Shown here: positions 6,971-15,712 of the stretch, piece after piece
Layout: each line of letters starts with the position of its first letter
Numbering within the stretch: the stretch's first letter is position 1
NCBI RefSeq assembly: GCF_000717245.1
Contig: NZ_JNYQ01000008.1
Span: 62,001 to 126,000 of the forward strand
Length of the DNA: 64,000 nucleotides
Direction: 5' to 3'
Origin: Kitasatospora papulosa
GTDB lineage: Bacteria > Actinomycetota > Actinomycetes > Streptomycetales > Streptomycetaceae
Notes under the pieces: model-generated
The model's input: only the letters and a program-made list of their open reading frames with translations
What the model was told of the DNA's origin: nothing
Databases searched by the model: none
Program-made: the position numbers and the translations under genes

Positions 6971-9037
6971 CTACCGGCGCTCGGGGACGACGAATTCGCA
7001 CCACACGCACTTGCCGTTCCCCCGGGACTCCACTCCCCAGATGTCGGCAAGTCGGTCGACGAGCATGAGTCCGCGGCCCGAGACGCCGGACTCCCCCGCG
7101 TCCCTGCGGCGCGGCAGGGCGCTGGAGCGGTCCTCCACGTCCACCCGGAGACGGCGCTCGGGGCCGGTGAGCACCCGGATGGTGACGATGGCGCCCCCGT
7201 CGGTGTGCATCAGCGCGTTGGTGATCAGCTCGTCGGCCGCGAGTTCGACCTCGTCGGCCCGGTCCTTGGCGCCCCAGGCACGGACAGCCGCCCGGATCAT
7301 GTGGCGGGCCGACGTCAGCGCCTCGGGGTCGTTCTGCGCGACGTGCTGCTGGAGCCGGCCGCCCGGGTGCGGGGCGTGGGCCGCGTCGCGGCGCAGCAGC
7401 AGCACCGCCATGTCGTCCTCGCCGCCGCGCTCGTCGACGACCTCGCAGAGCCGGTCGGCCAGTTTCTGCAGGTCCTGCGGCCCGTCGCGCACGGTCGCCG
7501 CCAGCAGCCCCATGCCCTCGTCGAGGTCGGTGCCGGGCAGCTCCACCATTCCGTCGGTGTAGAGGATCAGGGTCTGGCCCGGGTCCAGGTCCACGGTGTT
7601 GACCGGGTATTCGAGCCGCCCGAACTCGGCGCTGAGGCCCAGCGGCATCCCGCCGTCCGACGGCAGCCTGCGGCAGCTGCCGTCGGCGCCACGCAGGGCC
7701 GGGTCGACATGACCGGCCCTGACCAGCTGCACCACCCCGGTGGTCATGTCGGCCTCGGCGTAGGTACAGGTGGCGAAGCGGTCGGTGTCGAGCTCGTGGA
7801 GGAACACGGACGCCCGCGCCATGACCGTGGCCGGGCTGTGCCCCTCGGCCGCGTAGGCGCGCAGCACGATACGGAGCTGCCCCATGACGGCCGCCGCGTG
7901 CGTGTCGTGTCCCTGCACGTCGCCGATGACCGCACCGACCCGGCCGCCGGGCAGGGGGATGATGTCGTACCAGTCGCCGCCGATGTCCCTCCCGAGCCGT
8001 GCGGAGCGGTAGCGGACGGCGACCTGGGCCCCTGGCACGTCGGGGATCCGGCGCGGCAGCATCGCCTGCTGGAGTCCTTCGGCGAGATCGTGCTCCTGCT
8101 CGTAGAGCATGGCCCGCTGGAGGCTCTGGGCGATCGAGCTGCCGAGAGCCACCAGGAGGTTGCGCTCGTCACCGGTGAAGCCCGCCTTGTTGCCGTACAG
8201 GAGCCCGAGCGCGCCGATCGGCCGGGCCTGGGCGATGAGTGGCATGTAGGCGGCGGCGGTGATACCGAGGTGACTGATGTGCGGCCACAGCAGGGGGTAC
8301 GACGTCGCGAAGTCCTCGGGCGTCTCGATGAACCGTGGCGTGAGCGTACGGATCACCTCACTCATCGGATAGGGCTCGTCCGTCCGGGTGTAGCGGGTGC
8401 CCTGCACGAACGCCCCCTCGGGACCGTCCGCCACCAGATGGATGCGCCCCGACTCCAGCAGCCCCATGACGAGACTGGTGGCACCGAGGTTGGCCAGGCC
8501 CCTGGAGCTCTTCAGCACCTCCGTGACGTCCTCGACCGTACGGGCGTGGGCGAGGGCAGCCGTGGTGCCCTCGACCAGGCTGGTGCGGCGCCGGCGCTCC
8601 TCGTCGACGGTGCGGCGGGCGGTGGACTCGGCCAGTTCCTGGGTGGCGTCACGGATGATCCCGATGATGCGGCGCGGCCGCCCGGTGCCGTCGCGGCGGA
8701 TGAACCCCTGGGTGTGGGTCCAGCAGAGGGAGCCGTCCCGCCGTGACCTGCGGAAGTACGCGCCGTAGTTGCTGCGGCCGCTCTTGAGCGCCTGCGAGAC
8801 CATGCCGTCCAGCCGGATCGCCTCGTCGGCGGGGACCCGCAGGGAGAGGGTCGCCGGGTGACCGTCGTACTCCTCCGGGCGCAGGTCGAACACCTCGAGG
8901 GCGGGCTCGTCCATGTGCATGAGCCCGCTGTCCAGATCCCAGTCGAAGCTGCCCATTCGGTTCAGGGCGAGACTCAGGTCCGGGTGGGCGGGCCAGTCGT
9001 CCGGGAGTGACAGGGAACCCGCTACCCGGTCATCCAT
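6971..9037 (-). CDS. PAS-GAF-SpoIIE (PP2C) phosphatase with C-terminal ATPase domain
   Basis: About 688 residues from the ATG at 9037 (MDDRVAGSL; a GTG nine bases upstream is also possible). Order of domains: PAS (about 20-120, with GSFDWDLDSG and GIIRDATQE), GAF (about 150-300, GLLYGNKAGFTGDERNLL), SpoIIE/PP2C phosphatase (about 325-540, with GRDIGGDWYDII, IGDVQGHDT, LYTDGMVELP and EDDMAVLLL), and a HATPase_c_2 kinase-like domain (about 560-688, VELAADELITNALMHTDGG and GVSGRGLMLVDRLAD). Such proteins are partner-switching regulators: the phosphatase acts on anti-anti-sigma factors and the ATPase domain resembles anti-sigma kinases. Sensory ligands cannot be inferred. Confidence 0.93.
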   Translation of the reverse strand: MDDRVAGSLSLPDDWPAHPDLSLALNRMGSFDWDLDSGLMHMDEPALEVFDLRPEEYDGHPATLSLRVPADEAIRLDGMVSQALKSGRSNYGAYFRRSRRDGSLCWTHTQGFIRRDGTGRPRRIIGIIRDATQELAESTARRTVDEERRRRTSLVEGTTAALAHARTVEDVTEVLKSSRGLANLGATSLVMGLLESGRIHLVADGPEGAFVQGTRYTRTDEPYPMSEVIRTLTPRFIETPEDFATSYPLLWPHISHLGITAAAYMPLIAQARPIGALGLLYGNKAGFTGDERNLLVALGSSIAQSLQRAMLYEQEHDLAEGLQQAMLPRRIPDVPGAQVAVRYRSARLGRDIGGDWYDIIPLPGGRVGAVIGDVQGHDTHAAAVMGQLRIVLRAYAAEGHSPATVMARASVFLHELDTDRFATCTYAEADMTTGVVQLVRAGHVDPALRGADGSCRRLPSDGGMPLGLSAEFGRLEYPVNTVDLDPGQTLILYTDGMVELPGTDLDEGMGLLAATVRDGPQDLQKLADRLCEVVDERGGEDDMAVLLLRRDAAHAPHPGGRLQQHVAQNDPEALTSARHMIRAAVRAWGAKDRADEVELAADELITNALMHTDGGAIVTIRVLTGPERRLRVDVEDRSSALPRRRDAGESGVSGRGLMLVDRLADIWGVESRGNGKCVWCEFVVPERR

Positions 9038-9126
9038 GTGCGCCACTCTGCCATTATTTGTCCGATTCCTCGACCGAACCAGCTCCTTGAACGCGCTCGA
9101 GGAGCCGCCTATGCTGGCCACAACAT

Positions 9127-9146
9127 GAATTGAACATGTTCAATTC
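9127..9146. promoter_or_regulatory. Perfect 20-bp palindrome, likely operator of the YndJ operon
   Basis: GAATTGAACATGTTCAATTC is a perfect inverted repeat of 10-bp arms. It sits in the divergent intergenic region, 37 bp before the start of the YndJ gene and about 90 bp before the SpoIIE gene. It is AT-rich in an otherwise GC-rich region, which points to a conserved dimer-binding site, for example for a TetR, MarR or PadR regulator. No such regulator gene is adjacent. Confidence 0.6.
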
Positions 9147-9182
9147 GACGGGGGTCCCTAGGCGAGGGCAGGGGTGGGCGCG

Positions 9183-10019
9183 ATGTCCGTACTGGTCGGG
9201 TCGATCGTGATGCTGGGCATGCTGGTGATCGTTCCGCTGGGTCTGGGACTCGTCCAGGACCCCGCACTCGACCGCGTACGACGGCTGTGGCCGCTCTTCG
9301 CGGTGCCGGGCGCCGTCTCCCTGTGGCTGCCCCGCGGAGACGCCGCCACCGCACTCGCCCTCTGCTACGCGGCAGGGACCCTGCTCCTCGCCTCGCACGC
9401 GCCGCGGCGGCTGGCCCGTCTCCGCAGCGCGCGTCCGGCGGAGGCCGCGGTGCTCACCGCGCTGGTCACCCCGTCGGTCGCCGCGCTCGCGCTCGTCGCC
9501 GAGCGTTTTGGCCACGAGCTGTTCGGGTTCGAGCTCGGGATCCTGGCGCTGACCGTCCCCCACTTCCACTTCGCCGGCTTCGCCGCCGCCCTCGTCGCCG
9601 GCCTCGTCTGCCGTGCGCAGGACGGCCCGGCGGGCCGGTTCGCCGCCCTGAGCGTGCCGCTGGGCACCCTGCTCGTCCTCGTCGGCTACTTCACCGGCGA
9701 GCGGACCGAGCTGGCCGGTGCGGTCGTACTCACCGCCGGGATGTGGACGGTCGCCCTCCTGACCTGGCGCACCGTGCGCGTCGCCGGACCGGACCGCGTC
9801 ACCCGTCTGCTGCTCGCCGTCTCGGCCGGAGTGCTGGCGGCGACCATGGTGCTCGCGCTGAGCTGGGCTCTCGGCGAGGCCACCGGACTGCCCCACCCCA
9901 CCCTGACCTGGATGGCGGCCACGCACGGGCTCGGCAACGCGCTCGGCTTCGCGCTCTGCGCGCTGCTCGCACGCCGCCGCCTCCAGGACCTGACCCGAAC
10001 GGAAGGCACAACCGCATGA
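9183..10019 (+). CDS. YndJ-like integral membrane protein
   Basis: 278 residues from the ATG at 9183 (AGGGG eight bases upstream; a GTG at 9174 is an alternative). About eight hydrophobic helices alternate with short loops. The conserved-looking segments ALTVPHFHFAGFAAALVAGL and TWMAATHGLGNALGF contain paired His and Asn residues inside helices and match the YndJ family of Bacillus and actinobacteria, whose function is unknown. The membrane histidines resemble a metal or haem site, but that is inference. Its stop overlaps the DUF1990 start by four bases. Confidence 0.72.
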   Translation: MSVLVGSIVMLGMLVIVPLGLGLVQDPALDRVRRLWPLFAVPGAVSLWLPRGDAATALALCYAAGTLLLASHAPRRLARLRSARPAEAAVLTALVTPSVAALALVAERFGHELFGFELGILALTVPHFHFAGFAAALVAGLVCRAQDGPAGRFAALSVPLGTLLVLVGYFTGERTELAGAVVLTAGMWTVALLTWRTVRVAGPDRVTRLLLAVSAGVLAATMVLALSWALGEATGLPHPTLTWMAATHGLGNALGFALCALLARRRLQDLTRTEGTTA

Positions 10020-10525
10020 GCACCCTGACGTACCCCGAGGTCGGCGCCACCCGGCTGGGCCCCCTCCCGGAGGGCTACAACCACCTCCACCACCGTGCCG
10101 CGGTCGGCCGGGGAAGGGCGCAGTTCGAGGCGGCGGGCGCCGCCGTCACCGAGTGGCGCATGCACCGCGCGGCCGGGGCGGGCGTGAAGTCCTCCGCACC
10201 GAGGGCGGAACCCCGAGTCGCCGTCGAGGTGTCGGCGGGCGTCGGGCGGCTCCGCGTCCGCGCCCTCTGCGAGATCGTCTGGACGGCCTACGAGAACGAC
10301 CGCATCGGGTTCGCCTACGGCACCCGGGCGCGGCACCCCGAGCGCGGCGAGGAAAGCTTCGTCGTGGAGCTCGCGGACGACGGAACGGTCTGGTTCACCG
10401 TGACGGCGTTCTCCCGGCCGGCCTGCTGGTACGCACGCCTGGCGGGCCCTCTCGTGCCGCTCGCCCAGCACTGGTACGCGCGCCGGCTCGGAAAGGTGCT
10501 GCGCCGCATCGTGTCGGCCGCCTGA
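10016..10525 (+). CDS. DUF1990 family protein
   Basis: 169 residues, soluble. It starts at the ATG overlapping the YndJ stop (ATGA). Landmarks of DUF1990 are LPEGYNHLHHRAAVGRG near the N-terminus, EIVWTAYENDRIGFAYGTRARHPERGEESF in the middle, and the aromatic VWFTVTAFSRPACWYARL before the end. The function of the family is unknown; the fold is thought to be START/SRPBCC-like, which binds hydrophobic ligands. Coupling to YndJ and to a lipase maturation factor gene points to a shared, probably lipid- or envelope-related job. Confidence 0.8.
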   Translation: MSTLTYPEVGATRLGPLPEGYNHLHHRAAVGRGRAQFEAAGAAVTEWRMHRAAGAGVKSSAPRAEPRVAVEVSAGVGRLRVRALCEIVWTAYENDRIGFAYGTRARHPERGEESFVVELADDGTVWFTVTAFSRPACWYARLAGPLVPLAQHWYARRLGKVLRRIVSAA

Positions 10526-10554
10526 CCCGGGCGGCGCACCGGATACTGGGGACG

Positions 10555-12006
10555 GTGGAGTGGTTCACCGCAGACGGCTACTGGCTGAGCAGGCTCGTCT
10601 TCCAGCGCTCACTGGCCGCCGTGTACCTGGTCGCGTTCGTCGCCGCGGCGCTCCAGTTCCGGGCGCTGATCGGTTCCCGGGGCATGCTCCCGGTGCCCGA
10701 CCTCCTGCGCCGGACCTCGTGGCGGGGCGCGCCCGGCCTGTTCCGGCTGCACTACTCGGACCGCTTCTTCGCGCTGGCCGCCTGGACGGGCGCGGCGGTG
10801 TCGGTCGCCCTCCTGGCCGGCCTGGACGCCCGTCTTCCCCTGGGCGCGGCGATGGTCCTGTGGGCGGTTCCGTGGGTGCTGTACCTGTCGATCGTGCAGG
10901 TCGGACAGGTCTGGTACGGCTTCGGCTGGGAGTCGCTGCTGCTGGAGACGGGCTTCCTCGCCGTCTTTCTGGGCAACGCCGACACGGCCGCCCCGGTGCT
11001 CGTGCTGTGGCTGCTGCGCTGGCTGCTGTTCAGGGTGGAGTTCGGCGCCGGCCTCATCAAGATCCGGGGGGACGAGTGCTGGCGGAAGCTGACCTGCCTG
11101 GAGTTCCACCACGAGACACAGCCGATGCCGGGGCCGCTGAGCTGGTTCTTCCACCGGCTTCCGCGGCCGGTGCACCGGGTGGAGGTGGCCGCCAACCACG
11201 TCACCCAGCTCGTCGTGCCGTTCCTGCTGTTCACCCCGCAGCCCGTGGCGAGCGCCGCGGCCGGGCTCATGGTGGTGACGCAGCTGTGGCTCGTGCTGTC
11301 GGGAAACTTCGCCTGGCTGAACTGGCTGACCATCGTCCTCGCCCTGGCCGCCGTCGACTGGTCACCGCTCACGGGCCCCGCGCCCGCACAGCCGGACGCA
11401 CCTCTCTGGTACGAGGTGGTGGTCATCGCCGTCACCGCCCTCGTGCTCGGCCTCAGCTACCGTCCGGCGCGCAATCTGGTCTCCCGGCGCCAGGTGATGA
11501 ACCGGTCCTTCGATCCGTTGCACCTGGTCAACACCTACGGCGCGTTCGGGAGCATCAGCAGGGTGCGGCTGGAGGTCGTGGTCGAGGGCACCGACGAGGC
11601 GGTGATCCACGAGGGGACCCGCTGGCTCGAGTACGGCTTCCGCGGCAAGCCGGGCGATCCGCGCCGGCTGCCGCGCCAGTTCGCTCCGTACCATCTGCGG
11701 CTGGACTGGATGATGTGGTTCGCGGCGCTCTCGCCCGCCTACGCCAGGTCCTGGTTCGGCCCGTTCGTGGAACGGCTGCTCCGCGGGGACCGCGACACCC
11801 TGCGCCTCCTTCGGCACGATCCGTTCCCCGGGGGCCCGCCCGCGCACATCCGGGCACGGGTCTTCCGCTACCGGTTCACGGACCTGCGGGAGCTGCGGGA
11901 GACCGGATGCTGGTGGGACCGGACCTACGTACGCGACTTCATGAGGCCGGTGGCCCGGCCGGTGCCGCTGCGGCCGCCCCCGCGCGAGGGGGACGACCGC
12001 CGGTGA
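10555..12006 (+). CDS. Lipase maturation factor (LMF1-like) membrane protein
   Basis: About 483 residues from a GTG at 10555 preceded by GGGGA. The N-terminal two thirds contain about eight membrane helices; family signatures include RSLAAVYLVAFVAAALQFRAL, LLWWLLFRVEFGAGLIKIRG-type sequence (here WLLFRVEFGAGLIKIRGD), CLEFHHETQPMPGPLSWFFH and the C-terminal soluble stretch VNTYGAFGSISRVRLEVVVEGT with RLDWMMWFAAL. In vertebrates LMF1 folds lipases in the ER; the bacterial homologues are uncharacterised. It is the third gene of the YndJ/DUF1990 operon, with a 29-bp gap, and is followed by a terminator. Confidence 0.88.
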   Translation: MEWFTADGYWLSRLVFQRSLAAVYLVAFVAAALQFRALIGSRGMLPVPDLLRRTSWRGAPGLFRLHYSDRFFALAAWTGAAVSVALLAGLDARLPLGAAMVLWAVPWVLYLSIVQVGQVWYGFGWESLLLETGFLAVFLGNADTAAPVLVLWLLRWLLFRVEFGAGLIKIRGDECWRKLTCLEFHHETQPMPGPLSWFFHRLPRPVHRVEVAANHVTQLVVPFLLFTPQPVASAAAGLMVVTQLWLVLSGNFAWLNWLTIVLALAAVDWSPLTGPAPAQPDAPLWYEVVVIAVTALVLGLSYRPARNLVSRRQVMNRSFDPLHLVNTYGAFGSISRVRLEVVVEGTDEAVIHEGTRWLEYGFRGKPGDPRRLPRQFAPYHLRLDWMMWFAALSPAYARSWFGPFVERLLRGDRDTLRLLRHDPFPGGPPAHIRARVFRYRFTDLRELRETGCWWDRTYVRDFMRPVARPVPLRPPPREGDDRR

Positions 12007-12030
12007 GGTCCCGGTGGGGCCGGACATGTT

Positions 12031-12058
12031 CCTGCCCCCGTCCGAGGGCGGGGGCAGG
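12031..12058 (+). terminator. Rho-independent-type hairpin after the lipase maturation factor gene
   Basis: CCTGCCCCCG and CGGGGGCAGG form a perfect 10-bp stem with an 8-base loop, 25 bp past the stop. There is no U-tract, as is usual in Streptomyces. It lies between convergent genes and may serve both strands. Confidence 0.75.
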
Positions 12059-12088
12059 ACCGAGGCGCTGCGGGAAGCGGTGGGACGG

Positions 12089-12262
12089 TCAGTCGATCCC
12101 GGGCAGGATGTGGGGCTCGGCCAGATCGTCCTCGTAGCCGGCCAGCCTGATCGGTGCCGACCTGGCCCAGACCTCGATGTTCCGGAGCTTCTCGGGCCGA
12201 CGGCCGCGTTCTGCGGCCGGTTCGGCCGGGCGCGTCTCGGTCTTCGTCATTTCAGGTGTCAC
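12089..12262 (-). CDS. 57-residue protein of unknown function
   Basis: A GTG at 12262 follows a perfect AAGGAG with a 6-bp spacer, so translation looks real although the ORF is short. The N-terminal about 25 residues are charged and Glu/Arg/Pro-rich (TKTETRPAEP), and the C-terminal part EKLRNIEVWARSAPIRLAGY-EDDLAEPHILPGID is richer in hydrophobic and order-promoting residues. The shape, a charged N-terminal half and a distinct C-terminal half, resembles a ribosomal peptide precursor, but no modifying enzyme is adjacent and no Cys or Ser/Thr-rich core is present. A small regulatory or partner protein is equally possible. I do not recognise the family. Confidence 0.65.
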   Translation of the reverse strand: MTPEMTKTETRPAEPAAERGRRPEKLRNIEVWARSAPIRLAGYEDDLAEPHILPGID

Positions 12263-12536
12263 CGCGGACTCCTTTGCGTCGCGTAACCCCGGGGCGGTGG
12301 CGACGCTGCGGCTGTGGGAACCGTGTCGACCGCCCTCTGCGGGGCAGGGGCAGAAACAGTTCGGTCGCGGTGGCGCCGGTACGGGGTGGGACGGCGGAAT
12401 GCTTACAGACCTGTCCCAGGACGGCCGAGGAAGCTTCGTGGATTCCTTGGTGGCGTCCGTTCCCATCAGAGTAACCAAATGAGCGCCGTCCCGCTCGACA
12501 GAACGTGTGGCCTGGGTCACTTTCAGCCAACAGGAG
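12263..12536. other. Intergenic region without a recognisable gene
   Basis: Between the small gene and the terminator of the SDR gene I see no convincing ORF with a ribosome-binding site. It must carry the promoter of the 57-residue gene on the minus strand, but no clear -35/-10 pair stands out. Confidence 0.5.
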
Positions 12537-12568
12537 GACGGCGGCCCCCGTCGTGCGGGGCCGCCGTC
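12537..12568 (-). terminator. Hairpin downstream of the SDR gene
   Basis: GACGGCGGCCCC and GGGGCCGCCGTC form a perfect 12-bp stem around an 8-base loop, 66 bp beyond the SDR stop on the minus strand. Confidence 0.75.
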
Positions 12569-12633
12569 GTGACTTCTGTCATCGCAGGTGGCGGGTGGTG
12601 CGGGTGGGACCGGCGACGGGTGGCCGGACGGGC

Positions 12634-14121
12634 TCACCAGCCGGCGGGGGCGTAATCCTTCAGGAAGCAGCCGTACAGATCCTCGCCCTGCTCGCCGCGC
12701 ACGATCGGGTCGTAGACCCGGGCCGCCCCGTCGACGAGGTCGAGGGGGGCGTGGAAACCCTCCTCCGCGAGACGCATCTTGTCCGGGTGGGGCCGCTCGT
12801 CGGTGATCCAGCCGGTGTCGACGGCCGTCATGAGGATGCGGTCCTTCTCGAACATCTCCTGGGCACTGGTCCGCGTCAGCATGTTCAGCGCGGCCTTGGC
12901 CATGTTGGTGTGCGGGTGTCCCGCGCCCTTGTAGCCGCGGCCGAACACCCCCTCCATCGCTGAGACGTTGACCACGTAGGCGCGCCCCGCGGCCGCCGCC
13001 ATCGCCGGGCGGAGCCGGCTGATGAGGATGAAGGGCGCGGTGGAGTTGCAGAGCTGGACCTCGAGGAGCTCGATCGGCTCGACCTCCTCCACGGTCTGGA
13101 TCCAGCTGTTCGTGTCGTGCAGGTCGGGGACCAGGCCGCCGGCGTCGATCGCGGTGCCCGCGGCGATGCGGGCCGGCGAGGCGGACCCGGTCACCAGGGC
13201 CAGACCCGTGACGTCCTGCGCGCTGAGGCCCTCGCCCTCCTTGCGGGCCGCGGGCAGAGCGGCGACGCGGTCGACGGTGCCGCTGCCGAACGTGCCGATC
13301 ACCTCGGCCGCGGGCAGCTCTCCCGACGGCAGCGCGGCGGACTCGGCGGCGACCAGCTCGCTGTAGGCCTGCGGGGAGCGGCGGACGGTCTGCGCGGCGT
13401 TGTTGATGAGGATGTCCAGGGGGCCCTCGGCGGCGACCGAGTCGGCGAGGGCGACGACCTGGGCGGGGTCACGGAGGTCGATGCCGACGATCTTCAGCCG
13501 GTGGATCCACTCGTCGCTGTCCGCCATCGCCTTGAAGCGGCGGATGGCGTCGTTGGGGAAGCGGGTGGTGATCGTGGTGTGCGCGCCGTCGCGCAGCAGC
13601 CGCAGCGCGATGTACATGCCGATCTTCGCGCGGCCGCCGGTGAGCAGGGCGCGGCGTCCGGTGAGGTCCGTGCGCGCGTCGCGGCGGCTGCGGTTCTCCT
13701 TGGCGCACGGCTGGCAGAGCTGGTGGTAGAACGCGTCCACCTCGACGTACCGGGTCTTGCAGATGTAGCAGGACCTGGGCCGCTGGAGTATGCCCGCGAT
13801 CTCGGCGGTGGCCGAGGAGGACGGGAGGACCCCCTGTGTCTCGTCGTCGATGCGCTCGGCGGAGCCGGTCGCCGTGGCTTCGGTGACGGCCTTGTCGTGG
13901 GCGGTCTTGGAGGCCCGGCGTTCCTGGCGGCGACGCTGTTTCACGGTGCGGTAGATGCCGGCGGTGGCCCGGCGCACCGTGATGGCGTCCGGGTGGTCGA
14001 CGTCGATGGTGTCCAGCTCGTCGAGCACGCTCAGGCAGACGGCAAGCCGCTCCGGGTCGATACCGGGGCCGAACTCCACGACGCCGGGAGCGAACTCCTG
14101 GCTGTCCTCTGTCACCGTCAT
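12634..14121 (-). CDS. Large SDR-family oxidoreductase with an internal four-cysteine motif
   Basis: 495 residues; the ATG at 14121 has GAGGAA six bases upstream. The first about 145 residues are not SDR: a basic coiled stretch (YRTVKQRRRQERRASK) and a CYICKTRY...CQPC zinc-ribbon-like motif (near 120-145). The Rossmann domain follows: the glycine motif is modified to TGGRAKIGMYIA, ILINNAAQTV matches the NNAG motif, and the active-site region is VVNVSAMEGVFGRGYKGAGH with HTNMAKAAL, so the Tyr and Lys (YxxxK) positions look altered to YKGAGHPHTNMAK. It may therefore be a noncanonical or nonreductase SDR. No operon partner; the MFS gene upstream is separated by 137 bp. Confidence 0.82.
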   Translation of the reverse strand: MTVTEDSQEFAPGVVEFGPGIDPERLAVCLSVLDELDTIDVDHPDAITVRRATAGIYRTVKQRRRQERRASKTAHDKAVTEATATGSAERIDDETQGVLPSSSATAEIAGILQRPRSCYICKTRYVEVDAFYHQLCQPCAKENRSRRDARTDLTGRRALLTGGRAKIGMYIALRLLRDGAHTTITTRFPNDAIRRFKAMADSDEWIHRLKIVGIDLRDPAQVVALADSVAAEGPLDILINNAAQTVRRSPQAYSELVAAESAALPSGELPAAEVIGTFGSGTVDRVAALPAARKEGEGLSAQDVTGLALVTGSASPARIAAGTAIDAGGLVPDLHDTNSWIQTVEEVEPIELLEVQLCNSTAPFILISRLRPAMAAAAGRAYVVNVSAMEGVFGRGYKGAGHPHTNMAKAALNMLTRTSAQEMFEKDRILMTAVDTGWITDERPHPDKMRLAEEGFHAPLDLVDGAARVYDPIVRGEQGEDLYGCFLKDYAPAGW

Positions 14122-14257
14122 TGCCGTTCCTCTGTCACTCGTGCCGCTGCCGGGGTCGGTGGGGAGTGATCCGGCCGGGAGCCGGTGAGGGCAGGCGCGC
14201 ACGGGCCGAACGCCCCGGTCAAGTCTGCCACGAGTCGGGCGTTGCTCCTTTCGGCCG

Positions 14258-15712
14258 TCATTCCCCGCTTCCGCTGACCGAGAGGGGGGTCGCGATGTCC
14301 TCCAGCGACTTCTGCTCGGCCGCCACCGCGAAGAAGACGGCGACGAGGCCCGCGGCCACCATGAGGCCCGCTCCGATGCAGAACGCCAGGACGGTGTCAC
14401 CGACCACCCCGCTCGACGTCAGGCTCGCGAAGACCAGCGGACCGGTGATGCCGCCCGCCGCGGTTCCGACGGCGTAGAAGAACGCGATCGCCATCGCCCG
14501 GGTCTCCATCGGGAAGATCTCGCTGACCGTCAGGTAGGCGGAGCTGGCGCCCGCGGAGGCGACGAAGAGGACCAGGCACCAGCACCCGGTCATGGTGACG
14601 GCGGTCAGCGAGCCGACGCCGAACAGCCAGGCGGTGCCGAAGAGGAGAAGGCCGGACAGGATGTACGTCCCGGCGATCATCGGTTTGCGCCCGACCGTGT
14701 CGAAGAGGCGGCCCAGGAAAAGCGGCCCGAGGAAGTTGCAGAACGCGATGACGGCGAAGTAGTAGCCGCTGGAGACGTCGAAGAACGTCACCAGGATCGA
14801 GCCGAAGCCGAAGGTGATGGCGTTGTAGAGGAACGCCTGGCCGATGAAGAGGGCGATCCCGAGGACGGCCCGTTTCGGATAGGAGCGGAAGACGGTCCGG
14901 GCGATCAGCCCGAACCCGACACTCGTGCGCTGCCGCACGGTGATGGCGGGCTCGGCGGGAGGCAGGGTGCTCCCGGTCTCCGCCTCCACTTCGCGCTCCA
15001 CCCCGTCGACGAGCTTCTCCGCCGCTTCGTCGTGTCCGTGGATGAACATCCAGCGAGGGCTCTCCGGCACGTGCCGGCGCACCAGCAGGATGACGAGTCC
15101 GAGGACGACGCCCAGGGCGAAGGTCAGCCGCCAGCCGATGTCCTTGGGGAAGATGTCGGTGTTCAGCGCGAGGACCGAGAGCAGGGAACCGGCGACGGCG
15201 CCCAGCCAGAAGCTCCCGTTGATGATCAGGTCGACGCGGCCCCGGTACTTGCTGGGGATGAGCTCGTCGATGGCCGAGTTGATCGCCGCGTACTCCCCGC
15301 CGATCCCGAAGCCCGTCAGGAAGCGGAAGAGGAAGAACCACCACGCGGAGAAGGAGATCGCGGTGAGCGCGGTCGCGGCGAGATAGACCGCGAGGGTGAT
15401 CAGGAAGAGCTTCTTGCGCCCGAAGCGGTCGGTGAGCCAGCCGAAGACCAGTGCGCCGGAGCAGGCTCCCGCCACGTACAGCGCGGCGGCGATACCGGTG
15501 ACCTGCGCGTCGGTGATCGCGAGTCCGCTGCCGTCCTCGGAGAGCCGGCTGGCGATGTTGCCGACGACCGTGACCTCGAGTCCGTCGAGGATCCAGACCG
15601 TGCCCAGGCCGATCACGATCATCCAGTGCCAGCGCGACCAGGGCAGCCGGTCCAGCCGTGCCGGGATCCTGGTCGTGACCGTACGCCCGCCCGCCGTACC
15701 GGTGTCGCTCAT
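14258..15712 (-). CDS. MFS transporter, sugar/aromatic-acid porter type
   Basis: 484 residues from the ATG at 15712, which follows a strong GGAGGAGGGG. It has 12 predicted helices; the family loop motifs are clear: FGWLTDRFGRKKLF between helices 2 and 3, FRFLTGFGIGGEYAAINSAI in helix 4, PESPRWMFIHG in the central loop and GRLFDTVGRKPMI in the second half. This places it in the metabolite:H+ symporter/sugar porter branch of MFS, moving a small organic solute across the cytoplasmic membrane. The substrate is not apparent. It is divergent from the sigma factor gene. Confidence 0.9.
   Translation of the reverse strand: MSDTGTAGGRTVTTRIPARLDRLPWSRWHWMIVIGLGTVWILDGLEVTVVGNIASRLSEDGSGLAITDAQVTGIAAALYVAGACSGALVFGWLTDRFGRKKLFLITLAVYLAATALTAISFSAWWFFLFRFLTGFGIGGEYAAINSAIDELIPSKYRGRVDLIINGSFWLGAVAGSLLSVLALNTDIFPKDIGWRLTFALGVVLGLVILLVRRHVPESPRWMFIHGHDEAAEKLVDGVEREVEAETGSTLPPAEPAITVRQRTSVGFGLIARTVFRSYPKRAVLGIALFIGQAFLYNAITFGFGSILVTFFDVSSGYYFAVIAFCNFLGPLFLGRLFDTVGRKPMIAGTYILSGLLLFGTAWLFGVGSLTAVTMTGCWCLVLFVASAGASSAYLTVSEIFPMETRAMAIAFFYAVGTAAGGITGPLVFASLTSSGVVGDTVLAFCIGAGLMVAAGLVAVFFAVAAEQKSLEDIATPLSVSGSGE

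Noticed and set aside
5525..8746. A 1073-codon plus-strand open frame spanning the WS/DGAT and SpoIIE region
   Set aside because: It is antisense to two genes with clear family motifs, its composition is the mirror image expected from GC-rich codons, and it has no recognisable domain or ribosome-binding site.
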